6,473 nucleotides of DNA, from contig JAPLUH010000395.1 of the NCBI GenBank assembly GCA_026397675.1, positions 1 to 6,473 of the forward strand, in the 5' to 3' direction. Below the pieces are notes generated by a model. The model did no database searches. It had not been told where the DNA came from and saw only the letters and a list, made by a program, of their open reading frames with translations. Position numbers and translations under genes: made by a program. Of this stretch, positions 6,177-6,473 are shown piece by piece. How positions within the stretch are numbered: the stretch's first letter is position 1; every line of letters starts with the position of its first letter. The DNA comes from Verrucomicrobiota bacterium. Its GTDB lineage: Bacteria; Verrucomicrobiota; Verrucomicrobiia; Limisphaerales; UBA9464.

Positions 6177-6473
6177 CGGAGCGTCACAAAATCACCATGG
6201 TTGACCAGCGACCACACGAGTTGGGCTCGGGCTGGCATCGGGGCGTCCTGCTGCGCCTGAGCTTGAGTTTTCTGAGCCTTTACGGCTGATGCGCCCGTCG
6301 CTGGACCGACCTTGCCGCCCGCCTCTCCGGCAGATCCGGCGAAAGGCCCACGCAGCGCCTCGAGGGCCGCCTGAAGTTCGGCGGGCCCGGGCTCGAAACC
6401 TAAGAGCTGATCGAAGGCGTGGCGCACGAAGGCCTCGTCGCTCGGGTCCGGGGACGTGGCCGCCAAGTTCCGC
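6173..6473 (-). CDS. C-terminus of a DUF1553/PSD1-type protein (partial, runs off the window)
   Basis: About 100 residues remain; the frame is open to the right edge, so the start lies outside. The segment LAATSPDPSDEAFVRHAFDQ and the following LLGFEPGPAELQAALEAL match the helix pair near the end of DUF1553 proteins (family pattern: an aF-x6-LgR-Pt-x2-E motif). The final ARAQLVWSLVNHGDFVTLR matches the family's terminal R-x-x-LV-x-x-L-x-N-x-x-F-x-x-x-R. Between them is an Ala/Gly/Gln/Lys-rich linker (GGKVGPATGASAVK, then QAQAQQ), likely disordered. Such proteins commonly carry a planctomycete-type cytochrome c domain, DUF1549 and DUF1553, and are secreted. They are found next to DUF1501 genes, as here. 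Function is unknown; roles in exported carbohydrate or sulfated-glycan metabolism have been suggested. Confidence 0.78.
   Translation of the reverse strand, partial: RNLAATSPDPSDEAFVRHAFDQLLGFEPGPAELQAALEALRGPFAGSAGEAGGKVGPATGASAVKAQKTQAQAQQDAPMPARAQLVWSLVNHGDFVTLR

Noticed and set aside
1..6473. CRISPR array, tRNA, rRNA or complete insertion sequence
   Set aside because: No regularly spaced repeats, cloverleaf or rRNA-like stretch, and no transposase-like protein seen on either strand; the only long repeats are the two copies reported.

Overview
The window looks like an accessory stretch of a GC-rich chromosome, probably from the Planctomycetes-Verrucomicrobia group. The clue is the right end, where the C-terminus of a DUF1553/PSD1-type protein overlaps by ATGA with a Tat-exported DUF1501 protein. 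This gene pair is abundant in those phyla and uncommon elsewhere. The assignment is an inference; the window has no rRNA or tRNA.

Left part (1-3223, plus strand): two toxin-antitoxin modules lie back to back. The first is a classical hipBA pair: an XRE-type antitoxin or repressor overlaps by ATGA with a HipA-type Ser/Thr kinase that keeps its catalytic motifs. After about 210 bp without a gene, including an AT-rich, operator-like segment, comes a second module. It has an antitoxin with an Xre/MbcA/ParS-type (DUF2384-like) toxin-binding C-terminus on an unusually long N-terminal part. Directly after it (TGA-ATG, same frame) is a RES-domain toxin split in mid-gene by one in-frame TAA codon. Both halves still read as RES protein, so this looks like a recently silenced toxin beside an intact antitoxin.

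Middle part (3224-4646): a minus-strand cassette contains a 53-codon ORF with a strong Shine-Dalgarno sequence, overlapping a nucleotidyltransferase-fold protein (DUF6036/AbiEii-like). It has the layout of a third toxin-antitoxin or defence pair, but this is not proven. Two imperfect direct copies of a roughly 90-100 bp noncoding repeat (3334-3424 and 4445-4542) bracket the cassette, suggesting insertion or recombination at a dispersed repeat.

Right part (4647-6473, minus strand): the DUF1501 gene and the partial DUF1553/PSD1 gene upstream form an operon-like pair of probable exported or periplasmic proteins. They appear to be host genes next to the accessory island.
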